From: Sediminicoccus rosea
GTDB taxonomy: Bacteria > Pseudomonadota > Alphaproteobacteria > Acetobacterales > Acetobacteraceae
DNA: 64,000 nt
Reading direction: 5' to 3'
Assembly: GCF_033547095.1 (NCBI RefSeq)
Contig: NZ_CP137852.1
Span: 2,597,501-2,661,500 of the forward strand
The position numbers and the translations under genes were made by a program. Below, one piece after another: positions 8,701 to 17,419 of this stretch; the first letter of the stretch is position 1; each line of letters starts with the position of its first letter. Under the pieces are notes generated by a model. That model was not told the origin of the DNA and searched no databases. It saw only the letters and a program-made list of their open reading frames with translations.

Positions 8701-8789
8701 TCCCGCGCTTGGCGCGGGAACTGAACCTCTTCCGGAGTTTGCCGCAACGGCTGGAGCCTTTGCGGACCGCGCAAGGCCCGGCCGGTTGA
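5712..8789 (+). CDS. Large periplasmic TPR protein with N-terminal AMIN-like domain, end of flagellar/chemotaxis operon
   Basis: This 1025-residue protein has a cleavable signal peptide (LALGLALLALPVAAQ), then an AMIN-like beta domain of about 90 residues (GHGRIVFDWAAAPAYQVEQQ onward). A low-complexity segment built on PRAEPARVEPARAEA-type repeats spans roughly residues 175-250. A second beta-rich region follows (about 270-490), then a long array of TPR-like helical pairs to the C-terminus (for example AEALVEGGQHAAARRLIEAM). The start ATG overlaps the cheZ stop (TGATG), so it belongs to the motility operon; a terminator-like hairpin follows at 8796. The function is unknown. Placement suggests an envelope scaffold linked to the flagellar motor. 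No enzyme motif was found. Confidence 0.8.
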   Translation: MRPAALALGLALLALPVAAQERVGVRTGDHPGHGRIVFDWAAAPAYQVEQQGDRVILRFPNADAIDLAGARRLPRNILAVAKVPGGVELTLRPGSRIRHFRNGPKVALDALDPSETREATAPRPPAEPPRAAAPRPVREVATRPATAPPAATSSVSAPPASAAPASAPASVQPEPTRSEPPRAEAARAEVARLEPPRAEPARVEPARAEAARAEAARAEALRPEPTRTEPPRAEPARAEAPRVEAAAEPPRAPPRPAAAPPPLGSLAGPPPVRARLLDEPGIGPGMRLPLGAGSGLAAFRRGEQALILAETERPIEFGGLLREPAFQGIQARPVPGATLITFPLALGQQLALRHEGNDWFLSVVPRQHPAASATPTLRAEFDQGRAILHAPRPGRVLSLPDPLTGGPLLVGLVTQAGPRQLGTRGLAELDLLETFLGVAVLARADRVALRPGAGRFLLSIEGGSVSLAAAPDAMQGLAPGMTRSFDMPAQPMAALLERLRAQQAGIASAPPLTRAEPRLAAAQTLLALGLPQEAQAMLRLAAQESPEAAMDRRLAFLGGMAALLAGRPGEAAGLDAEIPGSDEVLLWRSLRAAMQGDAQAAGPGLAAAWPLLQAYPEGLRRRVVGPAAEALVEGGQHAAARRLIEAMADDPAILLAQAMLEEAQGEPARALEAYAAAAQGRDRLMRARALRRGIELRLATGRLDAAGAARALESALFAWRGDGIELTTRERVAALRREAGDPRGALALLRETAEAFPEQAAQLRAPIQSAFLHALETESPLGAVALADAHPELLPSGEAGEGVLAMLTERLVALDLADRASALLRRAMEHAPAGEHRAALGARLAALRLSERDAEGTLAALAASSAPRLPHGLVETRSLLAARAEARRGNRALAAEALQALGPAGDEALSEILAEARDFNGAAAALGRHLATLPASGPLPESAQRLLLRQAAWLAMAGDQTALAQLRARHGAQIASSPLASAFEMLATDPVRGLADLPRLARELNLFRSLPQRLEPLRTAQGPAG
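6235..6456 (+). repeat. Degenerate tandem repeat encoding RAE(P/A)-type units
   Basis: Within the TPR gene, units of about 9-15 bases around GCCGAACCGGCGCGC and GCCGAAGCCGCC recur for some 220 bases. They encode alternating Arg-Ala-Glu, Arg-Val-Glu and Pro-Arg steps. The segment makes a charged, extended linker between the two beta domains. Copy number is likely to vary between strains through slippage, but no second copy of the locus is available here to test that. Confidence 0.75.
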
Positions 8790-8795
8790 GTCTTG

Positions 8796-8826
8796 CGCGG
8801 GGTGGGGGGGAGCTCCGCGATTTTTT
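8796..8826 (+). terminator. Rho-independent terminator-like hairpin after the flagellar operon
   Basis: CGCGG (8796-8800) pairs with CCGCG (8815-8819), with a further GGAGCTCC self-complementary stretch inside the loop, and a run of six T follows at 8821-8826. It begins seven bases after the stop of the TPR gene and separates it from the speD promoter. Confidence 0.55.
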
Positions 8827-8850
8827 CGGGCCGCCCAGGCGGAATTTCAT

Positions 8851-8879
8851 TTGACCCCCGGGGTGCCTTGCCCCATATG
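8851..8879 (+). promoter_or_regulatory. Possible sigma-70-type promoter of speD
   Basis: TTGACC (8851-8856) and CATATG (8874-8879) are separated by 17 bases. The -35 element is good and the -10 weak. It lies just after the terminator-like hairpin and about 90 bases before the speD start, which is where a promoter is needed. Confidence 0.4.
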
Positions 8880-8966
8880 CCCCCTCCGCTGACCTGTTCG
8901 AACCGACGGCCGCTGGGGCCGCACAGCCGACAATTGGTCATCTGCTGGTGGGAAAGGGAACCCGAC

Positions 8967-9434
8967 ATGGACTCTCTCGTCCGACTGGGGATGGACTCGG
9001 AAATGCTCCCGAGCGACGCCCAGAACACGACTCATGCCTCGGCCGGTTCGGTCAGTGAGACGAAGGATTATTTCGTCGAGCGCAACGGCGTCCGCTACGC
9101 CGGCACGCATCTGATCATCGACCTCTGGGGTGCCACGAACCTCGATGATCCCGGCCATATCGACGCCGTGCTGCGCGAGGCCGCGATCGCCTCGGGTGCC
9201 ACGATCCTGCACGGGCATTTCCATCACTTCTCGCCCAATGGCGGCGTGAGCGGCGTGCTGGTGTTGGCCGAGAGCCACGTCTCGATCCACACCTGGCCCG
9301 AGCGGGACTATGCGGCGCTGGACATCTTCGTCTGCGGCGATTGCGACCCCTACAAGGCCATCCCGCTGCTGAAGACCGGCTTCCTGCCGGAGCGCGTGCA
9401 GCTCGCCGAGCACAAGCGCGGCATGGTGGGCTGA
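8967..9434 (+). CDS. speD: S-adenosylmethionine decarboxylase proenzyme
   Basis: The 155-residue product is a short prokaryotic SpeD. The self-processing site is in LAESHVSIHTWPE: cleavage between Glu102 and Ser103 would convert the serine to the pyruvoyl cofactor. His108 and the cysteine in FVCGDCDPYKA match the other active-site positions. The enzyme makes decarboxylated SAM, the aminopropyl donor for spermidine. The frame is open upstream, but ATG 8967 follows a GGAAAGGG ribosome site and leaves an N-terminal extension of about 30 residues before the conserved domain; ATG 8991 is an alternative. speE follows, with a hairpin between them that could set a different level for each gene. Confidence 0.95.
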   Translation: MDSLVRLGMDSEMLPSDAQNTTHASAGSVSETKDYFVERNGVRYAGTHLIIDLWGATNLDDPGHIDAVLREAAIASGATILHGHFHHFSPNGGVSGVLVLAESHVSIHTWPERDYAALDIFVCGDCDPYKAIPLLKTGFLPERVQLAEHKRGMVG

Positions 9435-9459
9435 CCGCCCCCGAGCGATGCAATGAACG

Positions 9460-9491
9460 GGGCCGGGCGGCAACGTCCGGCCCTTCTTCTT
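9460..9491 (+). terminator. Hairpin with T-rich tail between speD and speE
   Basis: GGGCCGG (9460-9466) pairs with CCGGCCC (9477-9483) over a ten-base loop and is followed by TTCTTCTT. It looks like an intrinsic terminator or attenuator, and speE starts only 33 bases beyond it, so partial read-through is likely. Confidence 0.55.
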
Positions 9492-9523
9492 GGATGGGCT
9501 TCCTGGCCTGAAGGATTCCGACG

Positions 9524-10387
9524 ATGACCGATGTGTGGGTGAATGAAACGCTCTATCCCGACTGGGGCCAGCGCTTCCTGGTGAAGCGCGAGCTGGCCCG
9601 CGTGAAGAGCGAGTTCCAGGACATCATGCTCTTCGAGAGCACCTCGCATGGCCGCGTGATGGTGCTGGACGGCGTGATCCAGATCACCGAGCGCGACGAG
9701 TTCGTCTATCAGGAAATGCTCACCCATGTGCCCCTTCTGGCGCATGGCGCGGCCAAGCGCGTCCTCATCATCGGCGCCGGCGATGGCGGCGTGCTGCGCC
9801 GCGTGCTGCAGCACCGCAACGTCGAGAAATGCGTGATGGTGGAGATCGACGGCGAGGTGATCCGCCTCTGCCAGGAGCACATGCCCGACGTGGCCGGCGA
9901 TGCCTGGACCAACCCGCGCGGCCAGGTGATCGTGGGCGACGGCATCGACTATGTGCGCCAGGCCGAGGCCGGCAGCTTCGACGTGGTGATCGTGGACAGC
10001 ACGGACCCGATCGGCGTGGGCGAGGTACTCTTCACCGACGAGTTCTACCACAATGCGGCGCGCCTGCTCTCGGACAACGGGCTCATCGTGAACCAGTGCG
10101 GCGTGCCCTTCATGCAGGCGGACGAGCTGCGCGAGACCTCGCTGCGCCGCGGCAAGTTCTTCCCGGACATCTCCGCCTATGTGGCGGCGGTGCCGACCTA
10201 TGTGGGCGGCTTCATGACGCTCGGCTGGTCGGCCAAGACCAAGGGCCTGCGCGACGTGCCGGTGGCGGAGATCCGCCGCCGGGCCGAGGCGGCCGGCATC
10301 CTGGGCACGACGCGCTACTGGACGCCCGAGATCCACGTGGGGTCGTTCAACCTGCCGCCCTACATCGCCGAGAACCTGCCGGGCTGA
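9524..10387 (+). CDS. speE: Spermidine synthase (polyamine aminopropyltransferase)
   Basis: The 287-residue product matches the family length. It has an N-terminal beta domain with SKFE-like SHGRVMVLDGVIQITERDEF and the Rossmann motif VLIIGAGDGGVLRRVLQH. It also has the acidic substrate residues in VEIDGEVIRLC and the catalytic aspartate in DVVIVDSTDPIGVGEVLF. It transfers the aminopropyl group from decarboxylated SAM to putrescine. With speD immediately upstream, the pair forms a complete spermidine branch. No ornithine or arginine decarboxylase is present in the window to supply putrescine. Confidence 0.97.
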   Translation: MTDVWVNETLYPDWGQRFLVKRELARVKSEFQDIMLFESTSHGRVMVLDGVIQITERDEFVYQEMLTHVPLLAHGAAKRVLIIGAGDGGVLRRVLQHRNVEKCVMVEIDGEVIRLCQEHMPDVAGDAWTNPRGQVIVGDGIDYVRQAEAGSFDVVIVDSTDPIGVGEVLFTDEFYHNAARLLSDNGLIVNQCGVPFMQADELRETSLRRGKFFPDISAYVAAVPTYVGGFMTLGWSAKTKGLRDVPVAEIRRRAEAAGILGTTRYWTPEIHVGSFNLPPYIAENLPG

Positions 10388-10397
10388 GGCAGGTTTC

Positions 10398-10414
10398 CCG
10401 GAACCTGGTTCCGG
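10398..10414. repeat. Perfect inverted repeat downstream of speE
   Basis: CCGGAACC, one T, then GGTTCCGG form a perfect 17-base palindrome ten bases after the speE stop. With a small loop it could act as a terminator stem, though no T-run follows; it could equally be a protein-binding site. Confidence 0.5.
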
Positions 10415-10501
10415 CCGCCGCCGCGTCGCATGCGCGTGTTCGCGGCGATGCCTCCTCTCGCCACCGGTTGGCGCGGCCCGCGGGCTGCCTCGGCCGGGTG
10501 T

Positions 10502-10520
10502 CCCCCCTCATGACGGGGGG
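10502..10520. repeat. C6/G6 hairpin in the speE-CMD intergenic region
   Basis: Six C (10502-10507) face six G (10515-10520) across TCATGAC. The convergent genes on either side make a bidirectional terminator plausible. Apart from this and the repeat at 10398, I see nothing in the 205-base gap. Confidence 0.4.
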
Positions 10521-10592
10521 CGTCGCGACGGGGCCTCGCCTGGGGTTGCGCCCCGCTCACGTCATGCCCGGCGGCGGCCGGTTTCTCCGGCG

Positions 10593-10988
10593 CTATAGCG
10601 CGCCCTGTTCCTTCAGCACCTGCTCGGCCATCCGCAGCGCGTCGATCGAGGCGGGAAAACCGCAATAGGCGACGGCGTGGGTGAAGACCTCGCTGATCTC
10701 CTCGGCTGTGCAGCCATTGTTCAGCGCCGCCACCAGGTGGATTCGCAGTTCATGCGGGTGGTTCAGCGCGCAGAGCATGGCGAGCGTGATCAGGCTGCGC
10801 TGCTTGCGGTCCAGCACTGGGCGCGTCCAGAGCGTGGCATAGGCCATCTCCTCCGAGAGCGCGCGGATGGCGGCGTTGAAGGGTGTGGTGGTGGCGTCCC
10901 GCGCCTCGGTATAGGGCGCGCCCAGGATCTCGCGCATTTCCTGGCGGCCGCGCTGGCGCAGCGCCGCGTGGGCTTCGGTCTCGTTCAT
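10593..10988 (-). CDS. Carboxymuconolactone decarboxylase family protein
   Basis: The 131-residue product has the length and fold signature of PcaC-like proteins. The stretch LITLAMLCALNHPHELRIHL, then NNGCTAEEISEVFTHAVAYC and GFPASIDALRMAEQVLKE, follows the CMD domain. The CxxC pair of AhpD-type peroxidase relatives is absent, so a decarboxylase/isomerase-like role is likelier than peroxidase. PcaC acts in protocatechuate degradation, but no other pca gene is nearby, and stand-alone CMD proteins often have different substrates. It is convergent with speE. The exact reaction is unknown. Confidence 0.85.
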   Translation of the reverse strand: MNETEAHAALRQRGRQEMREILGAPYTEARDATTTPFNAAIRALSEEMAYATLWTRPVLDRKQRSLITLAMLCALNHPHELRIHLVAALNNGCTAEEISEVFTHAVAYCGFPASIDALRMAEQVLKEQGAL

Positions 10989-11037
10989 TCGGCTGGTCCT
11001 CCCTGATGGCGGGAGGGTAGGCCGGTTCAGCCGGCCG

Positions 11038-11277
11038 TCAAAACGGCTCGGCCGTGTCCCGGCGGAGCAGGCGGCGGAAGGCGCCCGCGGAGCGGTCCTG
11101 CCCGGTCACCTTGTCGGCCAGCGCATCGAGCCAGCCGGAGAACCAGGCCTTCCCCCAATCGCCCGTCTGCGCCATCGGGTTCTCCAGCACAGAGGCGCCG
11201 GCCGCGAAGGCTTGGCGGCCGGCGGCATAGGCGTCATCGCTCACGAAATCGTCGTTCGGGTCCACGTCCTCGGGCAT
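11038..11277 (-). CDS. Ribosome modulation factor-like small protein
   Basis: The 79-residue product contains DAYAAGRQAFAAGASVLENP followed by a short variable stretch and WGKAWFSGWLDALADKV. The spacing of the Gly-Arg, Gly-x-Ser, Asn-Pro and Trp-x-x-Gly-Trp elements resembles RMF of E. coli, which dimerises ribosomes in stationary phase. It is longer than RMF (55 residues) at both ends, with an acidic N-terminus and a basic C-terminus. It is divergent from uvrB, with 69 bases between the two starts. RMF/CrpP-type is the family inference; 100S formation by this protein is not shown. Confidence 0.7.
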   Translation of the reverse strand: MPEDVDPNDDFVSDDAYAAGRQAFAAGASVLENPMAQTGDWGKAWFSGWLDALADKVTGQDRSAGAFRRLLRRDTAEPF

Positions 11278-11334
11278 CGGGGCATCCTGTGATGGCCCGC
11301 GGCATATGGCATCGCAGGGGCGGGGGCGCCATCC

Positions 11335-11340
11335 TATATT
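11335..11340 (+). promoter_or_regulatory. Candidate -10 element for a leaderless uvrB transcript
   Basis: TATATT ends six bases before the uvrB ATG, so transcription would start at or next to the start codon. No good -35 element is seen 17 bases upstream, and no Shine-Dalgarno sequence precedes the ATG, which fits a leaderless message. Confidence 0.4.
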
Positions 11341-11346
11341 GCGGGG

Positions 11347-13545
<2,199 letters not shown>

Positions 13546-13557
13546 CCCCGGCGAGCC

Positions 13558-13776
13558 CTATCGGGCCGTGCCCCTGGGCTTCGCCGCGGCCTCGCCCTCG
13601 GCGCGCGTCGCGTGCTGGTCGAGGAAGCGCTCGAAGTCGCGTGGGATGATGCGGAACTCGCGCCCGACATCGATGGCGCGCAGGTCGCCCTGCCGGATCC
13701 ATTGGCGCACCGTCGCCTCGCCCACCTGCGCGAGCTCGGCCACCTCGCGGACCGTCATGAATTTCCGTGTGAGCAT
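13558..13776 (-). CDS. Excisionase/MerR-like helix-turn-helix small DNA-binding protein
   Basis: The 72-residue product has a winged helix-turn-helix of the excisionase (HTH_17) type: FMTVREVAELAQVGEATVRQ, then WIRQGDLRAIDVGREFRI, followed by IIPRDFERFLDQH. This family reads short DNA sites in phage excisionases and in many stand-alone chromosomal regulators. The start ATG 13776 follows AGGGA. It lies 12 bases beyond uvrB in the opposite direction and is divergent from the universal stress gene, so it might regulate that gene; this is position-based inference only. No integrase or phage gene is nearby. Confidence 0.8.
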   Translation of the reverse strand: MLTRKFMTVREVAELAQVGEATVRQWIRQGDLRAIDVGREFRIIPRDFERFLDQHATRAEGEAAAKPRGTAR

Positions 13777-13838
13777 GTCATCCCTGCCTCACCGCGCCTG
13801 ACCGTGGTTGACGATATTCGAGCATCGTTGAAGCCGGT

Positions 13839-13852
13839 TTGACAAAGATCAA
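13839..13852 (+). promoter_or_regulatory. FNR/FixK-type binding site upstream of the universal stress gene
   Basis: TTGAC-AAAG-ATCAA differs at one base from the FNR/FixK consensus TTGAT-N4-ATCAA. It lies about 130 bases upstream of the universal stress protein start. Universal stress genes are common targets of oxygen-sensing Crp/Fnr regulators. The regulator gene itself is not in this window. Confidence 0.65.
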
Positions 13853-13982
13853 TGCCGCCCGCCCGCGCTGGCGCCAGTTTGATGGCGTTGGGTCCATCCC
13901 GCCGCAATGTGGCGGGGCCCACGCCAACCGGGCGGCGGCCGGAAGCCGGCGGCCCGCCCACAACAGGCCGGGAGATTGCCTC

Positions 13983-14765
13983 ATGTCGCTCACCACCATC
14001 CTCTGCCAGGTCGAGCCCGGCGATGCCGCGATGCTGGACGCAGCCGTGGCCACGCCCTTCGCCCTGGCCGAGGCGCATGGCGCGCAGCTGACCGCGCTGG
14101 TCTTCGGGGTCGAGGCCGAACACACCATCGCCGCCGAGGAGCAGGCGGCCGCGATGGTGCGCACCGCCGCCGAACGCCGCGGCATCCCCTGCGAGACCCG
14201 GTCGCGCAGCAGCTTCGCCTATGGCGTGGGCGATGTCTTCGCCGACCATCTGCGCGTGTCGGATCTCGGCGTGGTCGTCACCCGTGCCGGAGGCGGGGCG
14301 GTGCAGCGCCTGATGCTGGGCGCCGCGATCTTCGACAGCGGCCGCCCGGTGCTGGTGGTGCAGCAGCAGCACCCGCTCGAGGTCATGCCCGCGCGCGTCG
14401 TGATCGCCTGGGACGCGACGCCGGCTTGCGTGCGGGCCGTGCATGGGGCCATGCCCTTCATCCGCCGCGCCGCGGAGACGCTGGTCGTCACCGTGACGGA
14501 TGACAAGGAGCTGCGCGCCGGCCAATCGGGCATCGAGCTGACGCATCTGCTGGCGCGCCACGGCGCGACGGCGCGCTTCACCGCGGTGCCGCGCGCCGGG
14601 GGTGGCGTGCCCGAGGCCGTGCTCGGCGCGGCGCCGGGCGGGCCGGGCCAGATGCTCGTCATGGGCGCCGTCCGGCATGCGCCGCTGCACAACATCGTCT
14701 TCGGCAGCGCGACGCAGGAGCTGTTCGATCGTGGCCCGCGCCTGCCCACCCTGGTCGCTGCCTGA
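13983..14765 (+). CDS. Universal stress protein, tandem-domain type
   Basis: The 260-residue product has two UspA-like halves. The first is LTTILCQVEPGDAAMLDAAV, with the helix following HGAQLTALVFGVEAE. The second is RVVIAWDATPACVRAVHGAM, ending LVMGAVRHAPLHNIVFGSAT, which resembles the C-terminal nucleotide-binding GxxxxxxxxxxGS region of ATP-binding Usp proteins. Such proteins support survival in stasis or oxygen limitation. The frame is open upstream, but ATG 13983 follows GGGAG and begins the conserved strand. The FNR-type box at 13839-13852 points to control by oxygen. Confidence 0.87.
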   Translation: MSLTTILCQVEPGDAAMLDAAVATPFALAEAHGAQLTALVFGVEAEHTIAAEEQAAAMVRTAAERRGIPCETRSRSSFAYGVGDVFADHLRVSDLGVVVTRAGGGAVQRLMLGAAIFDSGRPVLVVQQQHPLEVMPARVVIAWDATPACVRAVHGAMPFIRRAAETLVVTVTDDKELRAGQSGIELTHLLARHGATARFTAVPRAGGGVPEAVLGAAPGGPGQMLVMGAVRHAPLHNIVFGSATQELFDRGPRLPTLVAA

Positions 14766-14799
14766 GGAAGGCCGCGCAGCCGGGCCGGGGAGCGCTTCG

Positions 14800-16278
14800 C
14801 TACAATTGCTCCTCGACCGGCAGGCGGCGCACCAGCCCGGCCAGCAGCCGCCGCCAGATTCCGGCGCCGGGCTCGCGCGGGGCGAGGGCCGGGCCGTCTC
14901 GCCAGACCAACTCGCCCCCCTCCAGCATCACCTGCCAACTCATCGCGGGGTCGGCCAGGCGGGCATGCTCGGCGGCGATGCCCGCGGCGATGCCGGCGTC
15001 GCGCACGAAGCAGCCCATCTCGGTGTTGAGCGCGGCCGAGCGGGGATCGAGATTGAAGGAACCGACGAAGCCGAGCCGCCCATCCACCGCGAAGGCCTTG
15101 GTGTGCAGCGCGGCGCCGCGTGAGCCGAGCAGGCTCGGCGGCGTGTCGCGCCATTCGGGCTTGAGCTCGAAGAGCGTGGCGCCCATGGCCAGCAATGCGC
15201 GGCGATACTTGGCATAGCCGCCATGCACCGCCACCACGTCCGTCGCCGCCAGGGAATTGGTGATGACGGAGACACGCACGCCCCGCGCGCGCAATTCGCC
15301 CAGCAGCGCCATGCCGGCCCGGCCGGGCACGAAATAGGGCGAGATGAGCAGCGCCTCCTGCCGCGCTGCGCGCAGCGCATCGGCGATCTCGGCGGCGATG
15401 CCGCCCGCCGCGCGCGCCGCCTTGCGCGCCCGGAGGCCACGCTTCGCCTTTTCCGGCGGATCGGCCACGACCTGGATGGCATCGGGCGGCAGCAGCGTCA
15501 GCGCGCGGTCGAGCTGCGCGCGCAGCGGCGCCTCGGCCCCGGCCAGGAGGGCATCGGCCGCCGGGCGGTCATCCGCCCCGGCGAGGACGGCGCGCAGCGC
15601 GGGCAGGCCGCCCGCGCGCTCGGCCGTGGCGGCGACGAGGCGTGCGGGGCGGGCCAGCGGGCTCGTCCAGTAGCGCTGGAAGACCCGCGTGGCCTGGTGC
15701 GCGGCCGGGCCGGCCAGCGCCAGGTCCAGGTCGCGGAAGCGGATGCTGCCGCGGCCCGCCAGGCCGAAATAGGCATCGCCCAGGTTGCGCCCACCCACCA
15801 CGGCCAGCCGGTCATCGGCGATCCAGGACTTGTTGTGCATGCGCCGGTTCAGGTGCCGCCCGCCGAAGGCCAGCTCCAGCAGGAAGCCGAGGCGCCCGAA
15901 GCGCCGCCAGCGCGTGCCGTTGAACAGTCGCACCTCGATCAGCGGGTGCGCGTCGAGCGCGGCGAGCGTGCGCTCCCGGCCCAGCGCATAGACGTCATCC
16001 AGCAGCAGGCGGACCTTCACGCCGCGATCGGCCGCCGCCAGCACCTCGCAGGCCAGAAGCTGGCCCGTCACATCGCCGCGCCACATGTAGTATTGCAGGT
16101 CCAGGCTGCGCCCGGCTGCGCGCGCGCTCGCAACGCGCAGCGCGAAGGCGGCGGCGGCCTCGGGCAGCAGGGCCACGCCGCTGGTGGCCGGCGGGGCCAT
16201 GCCCAGCGCCGCGGCCACGTCCTGCTCGAGGCCGGTCGGGGCGCGGCGGACGGGCGCGAAGGGCGGTCTGGTCATCAT
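14800..16278 (-). CDS. Phospholipase D-family protein (cardiolipin synthase-like)
   Basis: The 492-residue product has both PLD catalytic motifs: HNKSWIADDRLAVVGGRN in the first half and HTKAFAVDGRLGFVGSFN in the second, each fitting HxKx4D. It lacks the N-terminal membrane helices of ClsA and resembles the ClsC/YmdC group. The reaction is probably phosphatidyl transfer or phospholipid hydrolysis at the membrane. The start is uncertain: AGGAG runs straight into two adjacent ATG codons (16278 and 16275). It is divergent from the TctC-type gene. A second, membrane-anchored Cls lies at 18281, so the window encodes two enzymes of this fold. Confidence 0.88.
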   Translation of the reverse strand: MMTRPPFAPVRRAPTGLEQDVAAALGMAPPATSGVALLPEAAAAFALRVASARAAGRSLDLQYYMWRGDVTGQLLACEVLAAADRGVKVRLLLDDVYALGRERTLAALDAHPLIEVRLFNGTRWRRFGRLGFLLELAFGGRHLNRRMHNKSWIADDRLAVVGGRNLGDAYFGLAGRGSIRFRDLDLALAGPAAHQATRVFQRYWTSPLARPARLVAATAERAGGLPALRAVLAGADDRPAADALLAGAEAPLRAQLDRALTLLPPDAIQVVADPPEKAKRGLRARKAARAAGGIAAEIADALRAARQEALLISPYFVPGRAGMALLGELRARGVRVSVITNSLAATDVVAVHGGYAKYRRALLAMGATLFELKPEWRDTPPSLLGSRGAALHTKAFAVDGRLGFVGSFNLDPRSAALNTEMGCFVRDAGIAAGIAAEHARLADPAMSWQVMLEGGELVWRDGPALAPREPGAGIWRRLLAGLVRRLPVEEQL

Positions 16279-16378
16279 CTCCTGGCCCCAACAAGGCCGG
16301 GCCGCGTGGGTTGCGGCCGGCGGGTTGCCCGAGGGGGCCGCCGGGGGGCAGCATGCCACGAACCACGGGAGAGACGCC

Positions 16379-17356
16379 ATGAAACGCCGCCACCTGCTCC
16401 AGGCCCTGCCACTGCTGCTGCCCGCGGGTGGCGCCCTCGCGCAGGGGGCGGAGGCCTGGCCCTCGCGCGCCGTGACCATCCTGGTGCCCTTCGCCCCGGG
16501 TTCCTCCTCCGACATCATCGCCCGTGCCATGGCGCAGTCCATGCAGGCGGCGACAGGCCGCGCCGTCACCGTGGAGAACCGGCCGGGTGCGACGGGCGAG
16601 GTCGGCGCGCGGCAGGTGATCCGCTCGGCACCCGACGGCTACACGCTGATGCATGCGCCGATCAGCACCTGGGCGATCAACGTCGCGCTGCGCCCCAACC
16701 TCGGCTACGACCCGCTGACGCAGCTCACCCGCATCATGCAGACGGTGCGCACGCCCAATGTGCTGGTGATCAACAGCGCCGCGCTGCCGGCGACGGACTT
16801 GGCCGGCGTGCTGGCCTGGCTGCGCGCGCCCGGGCGCAATGCCAGCTATTCGACCAGCGGCGCCGGCTCCTCCGACCATCTCACGATGGAGATGTTCCGC
16901 CAGGCCACGGGCACCGACATCACGCACATCCCCTTCCAGGGCGGCGCGCCGGCGACGACGGCGCTGCTGCAGGGGACGGTGCAGCTCTCCTTCCAGAATC
17001 TCGGCTCGATCATGCCGCAGATCGCGGAGGGGCGGGTGCGGCCCATCCTGATCACCTCTGAGGCGCGCAGCCCGCTGTTGCCGCAGGTGCCGACGGCGGT
17101 GGAACTCGGCCTGCCTGATTTCGTCGTCTATTCCTGGCAGGGCTTCGGCGGCCCGCCCGGCATGGCCGAGCCGCTGGTCCAGCGCGTGCATGCGGCGGCG
17201 GAGGCGGCGCTGCGCGCGCCCGCCGTGGCCGCGCGGCTTGGCGAACTCGGCTTCGAGATCGTCGCCAGCGCGCCGTCGCAATTCGCGGCCTTCCAGGCGG
17301 GCGAGATTGCGCGCTGGCAGCGCGTGGTGCGGGCCGGGCGCATCACGGTGGATTGA
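16379..17356 (+). CDS. Bug/TctC-family tripartite tricarboxylate transporter binding protein
   Basis: The 325-residue product has a signal peptide (MKRRHLLQALPLLLPAGGALA, twin-arginine-like). The Bug domain follows, with WPSRAVTILVPFAPGSSSDI near the start, ENRPGATGEVGARQVIRSAP, and the ligand-loop region SYSTSGAGSSDHLTMEMFRQ. Such proteins bind carboxylates or other small acids in the periplasm. The matching TctA/TctB membrane genes are absent, as is common for the many orphan Bug genes in this group of bacteria. It precedes a PEP mutase-like enzyme by 63 bases, so a shared C3-C4 acid substrate is possible but unproven. Confidence 0.92.
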   Translation: MKRRHLLQALPLLLPAGGALAQGAEAWPSRAVTILVPFAPGSSSDIIARAMAQSMQAATGRAVTVENRPGATGEVGARQVIRSAPDGYTLMHAPISTWAINVALRPNLGYDPLTQLTRIMQTVRTPNVLVINSAALPATDLAGVLAWLRAPGRNASYSTSGAGSSDHLTMEMFRQATGTDITHIPFQGGAPATTALLQGTVQLSFQNLGSIMPQIAEGRVRPILITSEARSPLLPQVPTAVELGLPDFVVYSWQGFGGPPGMAEPLVQRVHAAAEAALRAPAVAARLGELGFEIVASAPSQFAAFQAGEIARWQRVVRAGRITVD

Positions 17357-17419
17357 GGCACACGGATTGACGGGGACGGGCAGGGGCCTAGCCTTCCCTC
17401 ACCAATGCTGAGGAATGCC

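Noticed and set aside
6207-8774. 855-codon open frame antisense to the TPR gene
   Set aside because: Composition reflects the complement of an Ala/Arg/Glu-rich gene; it has no start signal or domain pattern.
8827-8966. SAM- or polyamine-responsive riboswitch before speD
   Set aside because: The leader is long enough, but I could not build a convincing known riboswitch fold from it.
11281-11346. LexA box in front of uvrB
   Set aside because: No GTTC-N7-GTTC or GAAC-N4-GTTC pattern is present in the short upstream gap.
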